From NCBI RefSeq assembly GCF_014334735.1, contig NZ_CP060587.1:2914001-2978000 (forward strand): a stretch of 64,000 bases of DNA, read 5' to 3'. Positions 24,466 to 33,435 of this stretch are shown piece after piece; position 1 is the first letter of the stretch; every line of letters starts with the position of its first letter. The DNA is from Aeromicrobium senzhongii. GTDB taxonomy: Bacteria; Actinomycetota; Actinomycetes; Propionibacteriales; Nocardioidaceae. Position numbers and translations under genes: made by a program. The notes under the pieces are model-generated. The model did not search any database. It saw only the letters and a program-made list of their open reading frames with translations, and was not told the origin of the DNA.

Positions 24466-26661
24466 GTGTCAGCAGACCCAGCAACGGCCGAGCCGCGCGC
24501 CCAGGAGAAGTACCCGCCGCCCCCGCCGGAGACGCCGGCCGAGCGCAAGGGCCGCCTCATCGCGCTGTTCGTCATGCCGTTCCTGATCGTCACGATGATG
24601 TACGCGACGTACATGGGGACGATGCACAACCCGCACCCGCGCGACCTGCCGGTCGCCGTCGTCGGGCAGGGTGAGGCCGCCCGGCAGCTCGCCACCGGCC
24701 TCGAGGCCGACTCCGGCGGTGCCCTCGAGGTCCGTCGCGTCGAGAGCGCAGCAGCGGCTGAGGAGCTGATCCGGGACCAGGAGATCGGCGGCGCGATCGA
24801 GGTGCCGGTGTCCGGCACGGTCGCGAAGGTCCACCACGCCATGGCCTCCGGTGCCTCGCAGGCCACCACCGTCGACAAGCTCCTCGTGCCGGCAGCGGTC
24901 GCCAACGGGTGGCAGGTCGAGACCAACGACGTCGTGCCCCTGCCGGAGTCCGACGGCACCGGCACCATGGTGCTGTTCGCGGCAATGGGCATGATGTTGG
25001 CCGGATACGTGCCGCTGAGCACGCTCCTCGCCGGCCTGCCGAACCTGCTGCGCGTGCGGCGCTTCCTTCCGATCGCCGTCGGCTGGGGCGCCCTGACCAG
25101 CTCGCTGGTCTGGCTCATCCTGGGACCCGTCGTCGGAGCGGTCGACGGGCACTACCCGCTGTTCCTGGGCGTCGGAACGCTCGCGGTCGTCGCGGTCGGC
25201 GTCTCGCAACTGCTGTTCACCAAGGTGCTCGGTCCGTTCGCCGTCCTGCTGGGCATGCTGCTGTGGGTGATCTTCGGCGTCCCGTCGTCGAACCTGGCGA
25301 TGTCGGTCCACACCATGCCCGAGTTCTTCCAGTGGATGCACGAGATCCTGCCGCTGCCTGCTGCCGGCGAGGCGCTCCGGTCGGTCATCTACTTCGATGG
25401 CGACGGCTTCGGCAGGCACGTGCTGACGCTCGCCGCGTGGCTGGTCGTCGCGCTCGTCCTGGCCATCGTGAAGGAGCGCCGCTCCGGCCACCTCGTCGTG
25501 GGCGGCCCGCTCTACACCGAGCCGGACGCGCCACTGGCCGCCCTGCCGGGAGGCCCCGTGGCGCCCTACCGCACGCGCTTGGTGGCGGTCGCGATGTTCC
25601 CGCTCGCCATCATGATCACGGTCGTCACCTTGATGAGCTTCTCGATGCACGAGGCCAAGGTCGCCGACATGCCCGTCGCCGTGGTCGGCCCCGCCGCCCA
25701 GGCCGGTGCCTTCGTCGACGGCGTCGAGCCGCAGCTCGGTGAGTTCGTCGACCTGCGGGTCGTGGACTCCGCGGCCGAGGCCGAGGACCTGGTCCGCAGC
25801 CAGGAGATCGTGGCGGCCTACGTGCTGCCGACGGCGGCCGGTCAGGACCCGACGCTGGTCACGGCCGGTGGCGCGGGCTCCAGTCAGCAGTCGGCCGTCA
25901 CGCAGATGTTCGCCGCCGTCGCCGCCGGATCGGGATCCGAGCTGGCGCACGACGACATCGCCCCGCTGAGCGACGACGACGTCAACGGCAGCAACAGCCT
26001 GTACGTCGGCATGGGCTGGATCATGGCGGGCTTCCTGTTCTTCGCCGTGATGCGCGGCGGCGCCCCGGACCTGACCCGCACGCGACAGCTGTTGCCGCTG
26101 GTGGCGGGCTGGTCCGTGGGGATCTCGGTGTGGCTCTGGTTCCTCTACGACGTCCTGATCGGCGCCGTGAACGGCCACCCCCTGGAGCTGATCGGCTTCG
26201 GTGCCCTGACGGTCTTCGCCGTCGCGTGGGCGAGCGCGGCGGTGATCAGGGTCTTCGGACTGGGCGGCCTGGTCCCGGTCATGATCGTCGTGATGCTGGC
26301 CGGCGTGCCCGCGTCCGGCGGTGGCCTGTCGCTCTACATGGTGCCGGAGTTCTTCCGTCCGCTCGCCGACATCCTGCCCCTGCCCGCGGCCGTCGACATC
26401 GCCCGCTCGGTGGTCTACCTGGACGGCGTCGGCATCGGTGGCGACGTCATGGTCATCGCGATCTGGGGCCTGGTCGGCCTCGCGGTGAACTTCCTGCTCG
26501 TGGATCCTTGGCTCAACCGGGACGGGGCGCGCCCGCCGGCGCCCCTGGGCCCGCGCCACATGCCTGAGCGGGGCAAGCCGAAGGCACCCGTCGACGCCGA
26601 GGACGACCTCGTCGTCGCCGCCGCGGAACCGCGCCGCCCGGGGTCGCGCCGCCGGAACTGA
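24466..26661 (+). CDS. Internally duplicated ABC-2/YhgE-like membrane protein
   Basis: 731 residues in two homologous halves. Each has one membrane helix, an external domain starting near a PVAVVG motif (RDLPVAVVGQ and ADMPVAVVGP) and a block of about five helices that includes a GMGM-like Gly/Met-rich segment. This half-unit resembles ABC-2-type or YhgE/Pip-like exporters, but no ATPase is encoded nearby. GTG at 24466 follows GAGGAG. A Pro-rich cytoplasmic N-terminus precedes the first helix. The divergent TetR suggests an inducible efflux role. Confidence 0.65.
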   Translation: MSADPATAEPRAQEKYPPPPPETPAERKGRLIALFVMPFLIVTMMYATYMGTMHNPHPRDLPVAVVGQGEAARQLATGLEADSGGALEVRRVESAAAAEELIRDQEIGGAIEVPVSGTVAKVHHAMASGASQATTVDKLLVPAAVANGWQVETNDVVPLPESDGTGTMVLFAAMGMMLAGYVPLSTLLAGLPNLLRVRRFLPIAVGWGALTSSLVWLILGPVVGAVDGHYPLFLGVGTLAVVAVGVSQLLFTKVLGPFAVLLGMLLWVIFGVPSSNLAMSVHTMPEFFQWMHEILPLPAAGEALRSVIYFDGDGFGRHVLTLAAWLVVALVLAIVKERRSGHLVVGGPLYTEPDAPLAALPGGPVAPYRTRLVAVAMFPLAIMITVVTLMSFSMHEAKVADMPVAVVGPAAQAGAFVDGVEPQLGEFVDLRVVDSAAEAEDLVRSQEIVAAYVLPTAAGQDPTLVTAGGAGSSQQSAVTQMFAAVAAGSGSELAHDDIAPLSDDDVNGSNSLYVGMGWIMAGFLFFAVMRGGAPDLTRTRQLLPLVAGWSVGISVWLWFLYDVLIGAVNGHPLELIGFGALTVFAVAWASAAVIRVFGLGGLVPVMIVVMLAGVPASGGGLSLYMVPEFFRPLADILPLPAAVDIARSVVYLDGVGIGGDVMVIAIWGLVGLAVNFLLVDPWLNRDGARPPAPLGPRHMPERGKPKAPVDAEDDLVVAAAEPRRPGSRRRN

Positions 26662-26669
26662 GCGATCAA

Positions 26670-26697
26670 CTCGGGCGCCTCGTCGGAGGCGCCCGAG
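26670..26697. terminator. Bidirectional terminator
   Basis: A 12-bp perfect stem CTCGGGCGCCTC/GAGGCGCCCGAG with a four-base loop, followed by CTTGT, between convergent genes. Confidence 0.8.
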
Positions 26698-26704
26698 CTT
26701 GTCC

Positions 26705-27061
26705 TCAACTCACGGGGACGACGTACGACTCCACCTCTGCGATGAGGTCGCCGCGGAAGGTGAACAGGTCGCTGTAGACGAAGCCGAAGCGGCCAGCCTG
26801 GCGGTGGTGGCCCACTCCAGCACCGGTGATCACGATGACGTCGCCGGCCTCGATGGTGCGGTCGACCGTGAGCTCCGGGCTGCCCGCGAAATCCGGGTTC
26901 TCGATCTCGGAGTCGAACTCCGCCTTCCCGGTCGTGGTGCGCACGCCGTGCACGTGCCACACGACGTCATCAGTCAGACAGCCGAGCACCATCTCGTGGT
27001 CGCTACGGCGGAACCCCTCCATGTAGCGATCGAGCACGTCGAGGCGCTTGCTCTTCGTCAT
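26705..27061 (-). CDS. SnoaL-like / nuclear transport factor 2 family protein
   Basis: 118-residue alpha+beta-barrel protein of the SnoaL/NTF2-like superfamily, which includes isomerases, cyclases and ligand-binding proteins. It has the typical start (DVLDRYMEGFRRSDHEMVLGC) and a short DDVVWHVHG strand. The ATG at 27061 has GAGG at suitable distance; an in-frame ATG nine bases upstream lies too close to it. The substrate is unknown. Confidence 0.75.
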   Translation of the reverse strand: MTKSKRLDVLDRYMEGFRRSDHEMVLGCLTDDVVWHVHGVRTTTGKAEFDSEIENPDFAGSPELTVDRTIEAGDVIVITGAGVGHHRQAGRFGFVYSDLFTFRGDLIAEVESYVVPVS

Positions 27062-27175
27062 GGTCGACATCCTCGCCGCAGGCCCGCCGCATTCCAATAC
27101 GTGGCGGCGGTACGAATTCGCTCGCGCCCGTCTCTCCATCGGCGACACCAGCGACTCACGACGACGGAGAATCTC

Positions 27176-27832
27176 ATGCCCAGGAACCCAGCGACCACGA
27201 ACATCAACAACGCCTCGCGGGGCAGGCGGCCACTCATCCGGCCCCTCCTCCTGTCGGCCGCGATCGCCGTCGGACTGCTCGCCGGCGCGCCGACCGCCCA
27301 GGCGCAGGAACGCACCACGACCGATCCGCTCGGCGGCGGGACGAGCGCCTTCGACCTCTACAAGGTCAAGGTGGTCAACAACGCCAAGGGCGTACGGATC
27401 ACCGTGAAGATGAAGGCAGTCGACTGGGACGCGGAGACCACCCCCGTGGGCGAGTTCCGCCTGCTGCTCGACACGAACCACCGCTCGCGCGGTGCCGAGT
27501 TCGCCGAGGAGGTCGGCATCCCGGGTGACGGCGGCTTCCGCGCGCTCAAGGGGTCGAAGAAGCACCGCACGAGCTGGCGGACCTACCCGTTCGCCGGGAA
27601 GTGCGGCAAGACGGTGACCGAGCGGTACGACCTCGAGGCCGGCAAGGTCGTCGTTCACGTCAAGCCGAAGAAGGGCTGCCTGTACCACCCGAAGTACGTC
27701 CGGGTGAACGTGCGGACCATCCAGTCCGGTCAGATCGACGAGTTCGGCTACCACGAGTACACACCGGCTCGCATCGATCACCTGCCGTACAAGAACACGT
27801 TCACGCCGTGGGTGAAGTACTCACGGAAGTGA
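27176..27832 (+). CDS. Secreted protein of unknown function
   Basis: 218 residues. A long signal peptide (RRPLIRPLLLSAAIAVGLLAG, AQAQ site near 42) is followed by a beta-rich domain with two Cys residues (GKCGK and KGCLY) that could pair. There are no catalytic motifs that I recognise. The ATG is preceded by GGAGA. It stands alone between leftward genes. Confidence 0.65.
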   Translation: MPRNPATTNINNASRGRRPLIRPLLLSAAIAVGLLAGAPTAQAQERTTTDPLGGGTSAFDLYKVKVVNNAKGVRITVKMKAVDWDAETTPVGEFRLLLDTNHRSRGAEFAEEVGIPGDGGFRALKGSKKHRTSWRTYPFAGKCGKTVTERYDLEAGKVVVHVKPKKGCLYHPKYVRVNVRTIQSGQIDEFGYHEYTPARIDHLPYKNTFTPWVKYSRK

Positions 27833-27877
27833 TCTCCCAGGTGACTGCGCGAGCGCCGGCCGGACTCAGCCGAGCGG

Positions 27878-28669
27878 TCAGCGCTCGGCCAACGGCTTGG
27901 GGTCGTTGCCGGGCAGACCGGCGAAGGCCTGGACGATGTCGAGCCAGTGGTCGGCGGCGGGACCGGAGGCGGTGACGTCGACGTCGGAGCGGTGACGGCG
28001 GCGGGTGGCCAGCAGGGCGAAGTCCCAGGCGTCGCCGGTGACGCGCTCGGGCGAGTCCTCGGGGCCCCAGGTCCACAGCTCGCCCGACGGGCCGGTCAGC
28101 TCGACGCGCGGCTGGACGTCGGGCGCCTCCTCGCCGCGCATCAGGTGAGTGAATGCGAACGTCCGCACGCCGATGTGGCACACGTGCTTGACGCGGTCGG
28201 TGCGCGGCACCGAGAGGCCCAGCGCCTCGGCGACGTCGTGGCTGTGCGCCCAGGTCTCCATGAGCCGCGCGGTCGCCATCGAGACCGGGCTCATCGGCGG
28301 GCCGAACCACGGGATCTTCTGACCCTCGGGGACGGACTTCAGCGCGTCGACGAGGTCGGAACGCCCGGCGCGCCAGGCCGGCAGCAGCGACTCCGGCGGC
28401 TCGAGTGCCAGCTCGTCGGTGGCCTGGTCGATGTAGCCCTCGGGGTTCTCCAGCGCCGCCATGATCAGGGCGTCGAACGCCGCCTTGTCGTTGATGGCGT
28501 GCGTCGAGGTGACGTCGGTCCAGTGCAGGTGCGCGACCTGATGGGCGACGGTCCAGCCCTCGGGCGTGGTGACCGTGGCCCACTCGTCGGGCTTCAGGCC
28601 GGCGACCCAGCCGTCCAGCTGCAGCGATTCGGCGGCCAGGTCGTCCAGGACGGTGTCAAGAGTGGTCAT
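27878..28669 (-). CDS. TIGR03084 family metal-binding protein (DinB/MDMPI-like fold)
   Basis: 263 residues. The N-terminal half has the DinB/mycothiol-dependent maleylpyruvate isomerase-like fold, with likely metal-binding His residues in TVAHQVAHLHWTD and ETWAHSHDVAEAL. The family is named but its reaction is not established. The start overlaps the stop of the TetR gene by ATGA. The shared operator with the atuA promoter ties it to branched-acyl-CoA metabolism. Confidence 0.8.
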   Translation of the reverse strand: MTTLDTVLDDLAAESLQLDGWVAGLKPDEWATVTTPEGWTVAHQVAHLHWTDVTSTHAINDKAAFDALIMAALENPEGYIDQATDELALEPPESLLPAWRAGRSDLVDALKSVPEGQKIPWFGPPMSPVSMATARLMETWAHSHDVAEALGLSVPRTDRVKHVCHIGVRTFAFTHLMRGEEAPDVQPRVELTGPSGELWTWGPEDSPERVTGDAWDFALLATRRRHRSDVDVTASGPAADHWLDIVQAFAGLPGNDPKPLAER

Positions 28670-29268
28670 CGTTCCAGTTCTCGGTCGAGGGTTTCGGCCC
28701 AGGCGTCGAGGATCGAGGCCCGGCGTGCGGAGTCGTCGGTCAGGGTCGCGGCGAGGCCGAGGCCACGCAGCAGGTCGAGGGTGGCCTGGACCAGTTGACG
28801 GTTGCGTCCACGCGACTCGTCGACCTGGAGCAGCTCCACCGCGCGGGCGTGCGTCTCGCGGCCCACGCGGCGCTCGAACGGGGCGACCTTGGCCTGCAGG
28901 TCCGGATCCGTGCGCGCCGCGACCCACAGCTCGAGCGCGGCGAGGAAGACCGGGGAGGTGAACTGACCGGCCAACAGGTCCAGCACGGCGCGGGTGCGGC
29001 CCTGCTCGGGCAGCAGGTCGAGGTCGACGAACAGCTCCTCGCGGCGTCGCTCGGCGATGTACTCGACGGCGGCGACCACCAGGTCCTGCTTGCTGGGGAA
29101 GTGGTGCAGCTGGGCGCCGCGGCTGACGCCGGCGCGTTGACTGACGATCGTGGTCGACGTCCCGGCCCAGCCCAACTCGACGAGCGAGTCGACCGTGGCC
29201 TCGAGCAGCCGCTGGCGCATGAGCCGCGTCCGCTCGGTCTGCGGTGTCCTGGCAGGGCTTTCCGTCAC
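28666..29268 (-). CDS. TetR family regulator, probable repressor of itself and the atuA operon
   Basis: 200 residues with an N-terminal helix-turn-helix (VDSLVELGWAGTSTTIVSQR, then GVSRGAQLHHFPSK). GTG at 29268 is six bases after the -10 box, so it is probably leaderless. Its promoter contains a 19-bp element also present at the atuA promoter with identical -35/-10/start spacing. This suggests autoregulation and control of the atuA operon. The ligand may be an acyl-CoA of that pathway. An operon with the TIGR03084 gene. Confidence 0.82.
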   Translation of the reverse strand: MTESPARTPQTERTRLMRQRLLEATVDSLVELGWAGTSTTIVSQRAGVSRGAQLHHFPSKQDLVVAAVEYIAERRREELFVDLDLLPEQGRTRAVLDLLAGQFTSPVFLAALELWVAARTDPDLQAKVAPFERRVGRETHARAVELLQVDESRGRNRQLVQATLDLLRGLGLAATLTDDSARRASILDAWAETLDRELER

Positions 29269-29274
29269 CCCGAC

Positions 29275-29308
29275 AGCATGACCTCGGCGAAAGAAACAGT
29301 CAAGTCTG
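29275..29308 (-). promoter_or_regulatory. TetR/TIGR03084 promoter with shared operator
   Basis: -35 TTGACT (29298-29303), a 17-base spacer, -10 CATGCT (29275-29280), then GTG after six bases. The operator CAGTCAAGTCTG (29297-29308) covers the -35 box; the flanking AACAG/CTGTT adds symmetry. Confidence 0.65.
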
Positions 29309-29400
29309 TTGGTTTCTTGTCAGTGCCCGCCTCGTTACCCCTACGCCGCAGCGCCACGCGCGCCCGACCTCACGAGAGTTCGGTGCCGTTCCGCGACAAG

Positions 29401-29427
29401 TTGTGACGAATGTGTCACAACTACACT
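29401..29427 (+). promoter_or_regulatory. Promoter region of the 1309-residue surface protein
   Basis: A perfect inverted repeat TTGTGAC-N6-GTCACAA (29401-29420) lies directly upstream of a TACACT -10 box (29422-29427). It resembles a CRP-type site but with wider spacing. The leader is about 70 bases. Confidence 0.45.
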
Positions 29428-29504
29428 CTTGAGACCGGAGTAGTGAGTAACGTTTTGGCTGGCTGAGCCGTCTGCTCGTCTTCCTCCGCACCGAGAGTGA
29501 CCCT

Positions 29505-32500
29505 ATGTTCCACCGTTTCACCTCGGTCATCGCCAGTGCGCTCATGGTCAGCGGCGCTGCGGTGGCCCTCTCCCCTGCGGCTCAGGCCGCCACCCCGATC
29601 CACAGCGGTCACCTCCAGGTGATCGTTGAAGGCCAGATCATCGGCTGTGTCGCGGAGAGCGACAGCAGCCATGTCGCCGAGTACTCGACGGCCGCCTCCC
29701 GCGCCCATGACTTCACGATCAGCGAGGGCGCCCACCAAGTGCTCGCTCTCGCGAACGACCCTGAGTTCCGCCTCGCCGGCGAGACCGACCTCATGACGAA
29801 GGGCGACCCGGCGACCCACAGCCTCCTGGTGGTGGACACTCCTCAGCCGTGGAACCAATCCGCACTGTGGAGCATCGACCCCGTGACGAAGGTGCTCTCT
29901 ACCACCTGGACCTGGCCGGATTCCTCCACGCAACAGGTCCACGCGTGGAAGCACGACGACGGGATCAACCGGTCCATCGGGCTGGCCCCCGACCTCGAGC
30001 GGTTCATCAGCGCGTACGGGCCTAGCCGGACAGTGGCTGTGACCTTCCGCCTCGGAGAGGCCTGCTCCGGACCGGTCGAGCTGCCACAGTCCGTCACGTT
30101 CACGTCGTCGGCCCCGACCAAGGCCCATCCCGGTGACACCTACACGGTGACCGCAACCGGCGGCGGCTCCGGCAACCCGGTCACGTTCTCCTCGACGACC
30201 CCGGATGCATGCACCGTCAGCGGCAGCACCGTCACCTTCACCGGCGTCGGCACCTGCACCGTCAGGGCGTCCCAGGCTGCGGGCGGCGGGTTCACCGCCG
30301 GGTCGGCCACCCAGAACATCTCCGTCGTCGAGCGCGAGACTCGCACCGGCCACATCCAGGTGCTGAAGGACGACGTCCTCCTCGGATGCCTCGGCCCCAA
30401 CTTCCCGATGAGCATCACGACCTCGAAATCCTCGGCCATCGGGGTGACCATCGCCGAGGGAACCCAACAAGAGCTCCGGCACGTGTCGGCACCCACGACG
30501 GCCGTGGGTACCGACACCTCCTTCAGCGCGCTGGGGGGCTCCTCGGCCGTCGCCGTCATGCCTAGCCAGCACGTACTCGGGGAAGTACAGACGGGCCTGT
30601 GGCAGATCGATCCCGACACCGGCGTACTCACCGCTTCCTACGTAAAGCGGGACAACACGACAGCACCCCTGGTCACGTTCTACCACCAGCCCGAATCGGG
30701 GACGGGGGTCGCCAGCCTCACCCCGGACTACACCAACGTTGAGCACGCGTACGGAGACACTGCTTTCAGGGTCACCCTCCGCATCGGCGACCACTGCCAG
30801 ATGGTCGATCAGGAGATCACGTTCACGTCGACTGCCCCGACCAAGGCCTACCCGGGTGACACCCACACGGTGACCGCAACCGGCGGCGGCTCCGGCAACC
30901 CGGTCACGTTCTCCTCGACGACCCCGGATGCATGCACCGTCAGCGGCAGCACCGTCACCTTCACCGGCGTCGGCACCTGCACCGTCAAGGCCGCCCAAGC
31001 CGGCGACAGCCTGCACGCCGCGGGGTCGGCCACCCAGAGCATCACCGTCACGAAGATCGCGAGCACCCTGTCGCTCTCGCTCGGCTCCGACACGATCCAT
31101 GAGGAGCAGACCACGACGGCCACGGCGCAGGTCACGGTCGCTGCCGGCTCGCTGAGCGCCGCCGGTGGCGCCGTGCAGTTCGCGGTCGAGGGCACCGACG
31201 TCGGCGACCCGGTCGAGATCGACACCGACGGACGCGCGGTCAGCCCCGAGCTGACCGGCGAGATCGGCGACAACGAGGTCGCCGCGACCTACGTCCCCAC
31301 CGCCTCGGCGACGTACGCCGGCTCCACGGACTCGGCGACACTGACCGTGCTGGAGAAGCAGTCCCAGGACATCACGTTCACCTCGACCCCGCCGACCGAC
31401 GCGTACCCCGGCGACACGTACACGGTGACCGCGACCGGAGGCAGCTCGGGCAACCCGGTCACGTTCTCCTCGACGACCCCGGATGCATGCACCGTCAGCG
31501 GCAGCACCGTCACCTTCACCGGCGTCGGCACCTGCACCGTCAAGGCCGCCCAAGCCGGCGACAGCCTGCACGCCGCGGGGTCGGCCACCCAGAGCATCAC
31601 CGTCACGAAGATCGCGAGCACCCTGTCGCTCTCGCTCGGCTCCGACACGATCCATGAGGAGCAGACCACGACGGCCACGGCGCAGGTCACGGTCGCTGCC
31701 GGCTCGCTGAGCGCCGCCGGTGGCGCCGTGCAGTTCGCGGTCGAGGGCACCGACGTCGGCGACCCGGTCGAGATCGACACCGACGGACGCGCGGTCAGCC
31801 CCGAGCTGACCGGCGAGATCGGCGACAACGAGGTCGCCGCGACCTACGTCCCCACCGCCTCGGCGACGTACGCCGGCTCCACGGACTCGGCGACACTGAC
31901 CGTGCTGGAGAAGCAGTCCCAGGACATCACGTTCACCTCGACCCCGCCGACCGACGCGTACCCCGGCGACACGTACACGGTGACCGCGACCGGAGGCAGC
32001 TCGGGCAACCCGGTCACCTTCAGCTCGAAGAACACGGATCGGTGCACCGTCAGCGGTTCGACCGTGACGTTCCACGGCGGTGACTGCATCGTCGTGGCGA
32101 ACCAGGTCGGCTCCTCGAGTCACTTCCCGGCCGACCCGGTCGAGCAGGAGATCGAGGTCAACGCGTTCGCGACGTCGGTCGACCTGACGTTCACGCCAGC
32201 CAACCCGGTCTTCGGCCAGGTCCCCACCGCGACGGCGCAGCTCGCCACGACCGGCGGCTCGCTGGACGACGCCGGCGGCGTCGTGGAGTTCCGGGTCGAC
32301 GGCGACATCGTCGACCACGTCACCTACGACAGCGACGGCCGCGCCTCGCTGCCGCTCGAGCTCGGCGTCGGCGCCCACCAGGTCGAGGCGACCTGGTCGC
32401 CCGAGGAGAACTACGTCTATGCACGCAGCTCGGACTCTGCGTCAGTGACGGTGTCGGCCGCGACCACCACCACCACGGTCAAGGTCACGCCGAGCGAGCT

Positions 32501-33434
32501 GACCGCCACCGTCGAGGTCGTCGCCCCCGGCGTCGGCACCCCGACCGGCGACGTGAACTTCTTCGTCGACGGTACGAAGGTCGGCACCGCCGCCCTGACC
32601 AATGGCGTCGCCACACTCGCCCGCACGACTCCGGACGGACAGGACTACGCGGTCTCGGCCCAGTACGTCGGCAGCACCGAGTTCACCGCGTCGGTGACCT
32701 CGACGGCGCGCACCAACCCCGTCATCACAGCCCGGGTCGGCTCGACCACGAAGGCACGAAACGGCTGGCACCGCACGCCGGTCACCGTCACGTTCACCTG
32801 CGAGACGAAGAGCGCCGAGCTCGTCGCGGCGTGTCCCCCGCCCGTCACCGTCATCAGGCAGGGTGCCGGCAGCGTCACCCGCACCATCCACACGACCGAC
32901 GGAGGCATCGCCACCGTCACCGCCGCGTTCAAGGTCGACCGAACCAAGCCCCGCGTCGCCATCAAGGGCGTCAAGGCAGGCCGCAGCTACTTCGACCCCC
33001 CGAAGCCGACCTGCGTCGCCAAGGACTCCCACTCGGGCGTCCAGGCCTGCAAGATCCGCAGCAAGCGCAAGGGCAACAAGGTCGTCGTCACGGCGAAGGC
33101 GACCGACGTGGCCGGCAACGTCCGGACGAAGCGTGTCGCATACCGCCTGGCGGACGCCACGATCCGTGGGGCGAAGAAGGTCGGTGACACCTATCAGGTG
33201 AAGAGCGGCGAGACGTACACCCTCGTCGTGAAGGGCGCCCGCCCGTACTACGTCTACGCCACCCCGGCCCCGGGCACGCCGCACCGCGGCTCGGTCCCGT
33301 TCAAGAAGGCCGGCAAGAAGACGTGGGCGCTCGGCGTGCGCATGTCGATGTCGACGAGCTGGACCCGCGCGTGGAACCTCGGCTACACGCAGAACGGCAA
33401 GCTGCACGTCATCAAGGTGAAGGTCACCGGCTGA
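29505..33434 (+). CDS. Large secreted Ig-like repeat protein
   Basis: 1309 residues with a signal peptide (1-29, AQAA site) and no membrane anchor or LPXTG. Two N-terminal modules (GHLQV and GHIQV starts) each precede a domain with two Cys (DACTVSG and GTCTV). Ig-like repeats follow (SLSLGSDTIHEEQ, then similar), including two apparently identical 185-residue units (about 464-648 and 649-833). The C-terminal third has more Ig-like domains and a basic, beta-rich end. It is probably an exported structural or adhesive protein. The GTG/ATG choice is clear: ATG lies downstream of a promoter at 29422. Confidence 0.75.
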   Translation: MFHRFTSVIASALMVSGAAVALSPAAQAATPIHSGHLQVIVEGQIIGCVAESDSSHVAEYSTAASRAHDFTISEGAHQVLALANDPEFRLAGETDLMTKGDPATHSLLVVDTPQPWNQSALWSIDPVTKVLSTTWTWPDSSTQQVHAWKHDDGINRSIGLAPDLERFISAYGPSRTVAVTFRLGEACSGPVELPQSVTFTSSAPTKAHPGDTYTVTATGGGSGNPVTFSSTTPDACTVSGSTVTFTGVGTCTVRASQAAGGGFTAGSATQNISVVERETRTGHIQVLKDDVLLGCLGPNFPMSITTSKSSAIGVTIAEGTQQELRHVSAPTTAVGTDTSFSALGGSSAVAVMPSQHVLGEVQTGLWQIDPDTGVLTASYVKRDNTTAPLVTFYHQPESGTGVASLTPDYTNVEHAYGDTAFRVTLRIGDHCQMVDQEITFTSTAPTKAYPGDTHTVTATGGGSGNPVTFSSTTPDACTVSGSTVTFTGVGTCTVKAAQAGDSLHAAGSATQSITVTKIASTLSLSLGSDTIHEEQTTTATAQVTVAAGSLSAAGGAVQFAVEGTDVGDPVEIDTDGRAVSPELTGEIGDNEVAATYVPTASATYAGSTDSATLTVLEKQSQDITFTSTPPTDAYPGDTYTVTATGGSSGNPVTFSSTTPDACTVSGSTVTFTGVGTCTVKAAQAGDSLHAAGSATQSITVTKIASTLSLSLGSDTIHEEQTTTATAQVTVAAGSLSAAGGAVQFAVEGTDVGDPVEIDTDGRAVSPELTGEIGDNEVAATYVPTASATYAGSTDSATLTVLEKQSQDITFTSTPPTDAYPGDTYTVTATGGSSGNPVTFSSKNTDRCTVSGSTVTFHGGDCIVVANQVGSSSHFPADPVEQEIEVNAFATSVDLTFTPANPVFGQVPTATAQLATTGGSLDDAGGVVEFRVDGDIVDHVTYDSDGRASLPLELGVGAHQVEATWSPEENYVYARSSDSASVTVSAATTTTTVKVTPSELTATVEVVAPGVGTPTGDVNFFVDGTKVGTAALTNGVATLARTTPDGQDYAVSAQYVGSTEFTASVTSTARTNPVITARVGSTTKARNGWHRTPVTVTFTCETKSAELVAACPPPVTVIRQGAGSVTRTIHTTDGGIATVTAAFKVDRTKPRVAIKGVKAGRSYFDPPKPTCVAKDSHSGVQACKIRSKRKGNKVVVTAKATDVAGNVRTKRVAYRLADATIRGAKKVGDTYQVKSGETYTLVVKGARPYYVYATPAPGTPHRGSVPFKKAGKKTWALGVRMSMSTSWTRAWNLGYTQNGKLHVIKVKVTG
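30894..32003 (+). repeat. Tandem duplication, two 555-bp units
   Basis: Unit 1 (30894-31448) and unit 2 (31449-32003) appear identical along their length, and the first bases of a third unit follow. About 120 bases of the same sequence also occur at 30145-30265. Sequence identity, with no synonymous drift, implies a very recent event. Copy number may vary or be misassembled. Confidence 0.9.
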
Positions 33435-33435
33435 C

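Noticed and set aside
29421..32378. A 985-codon leftward open frame within the Ig-repeat gene
   Set aside because: It repeats because the underlying DNA repeats; the rightward frame has a signal peptide and known domain patterns.
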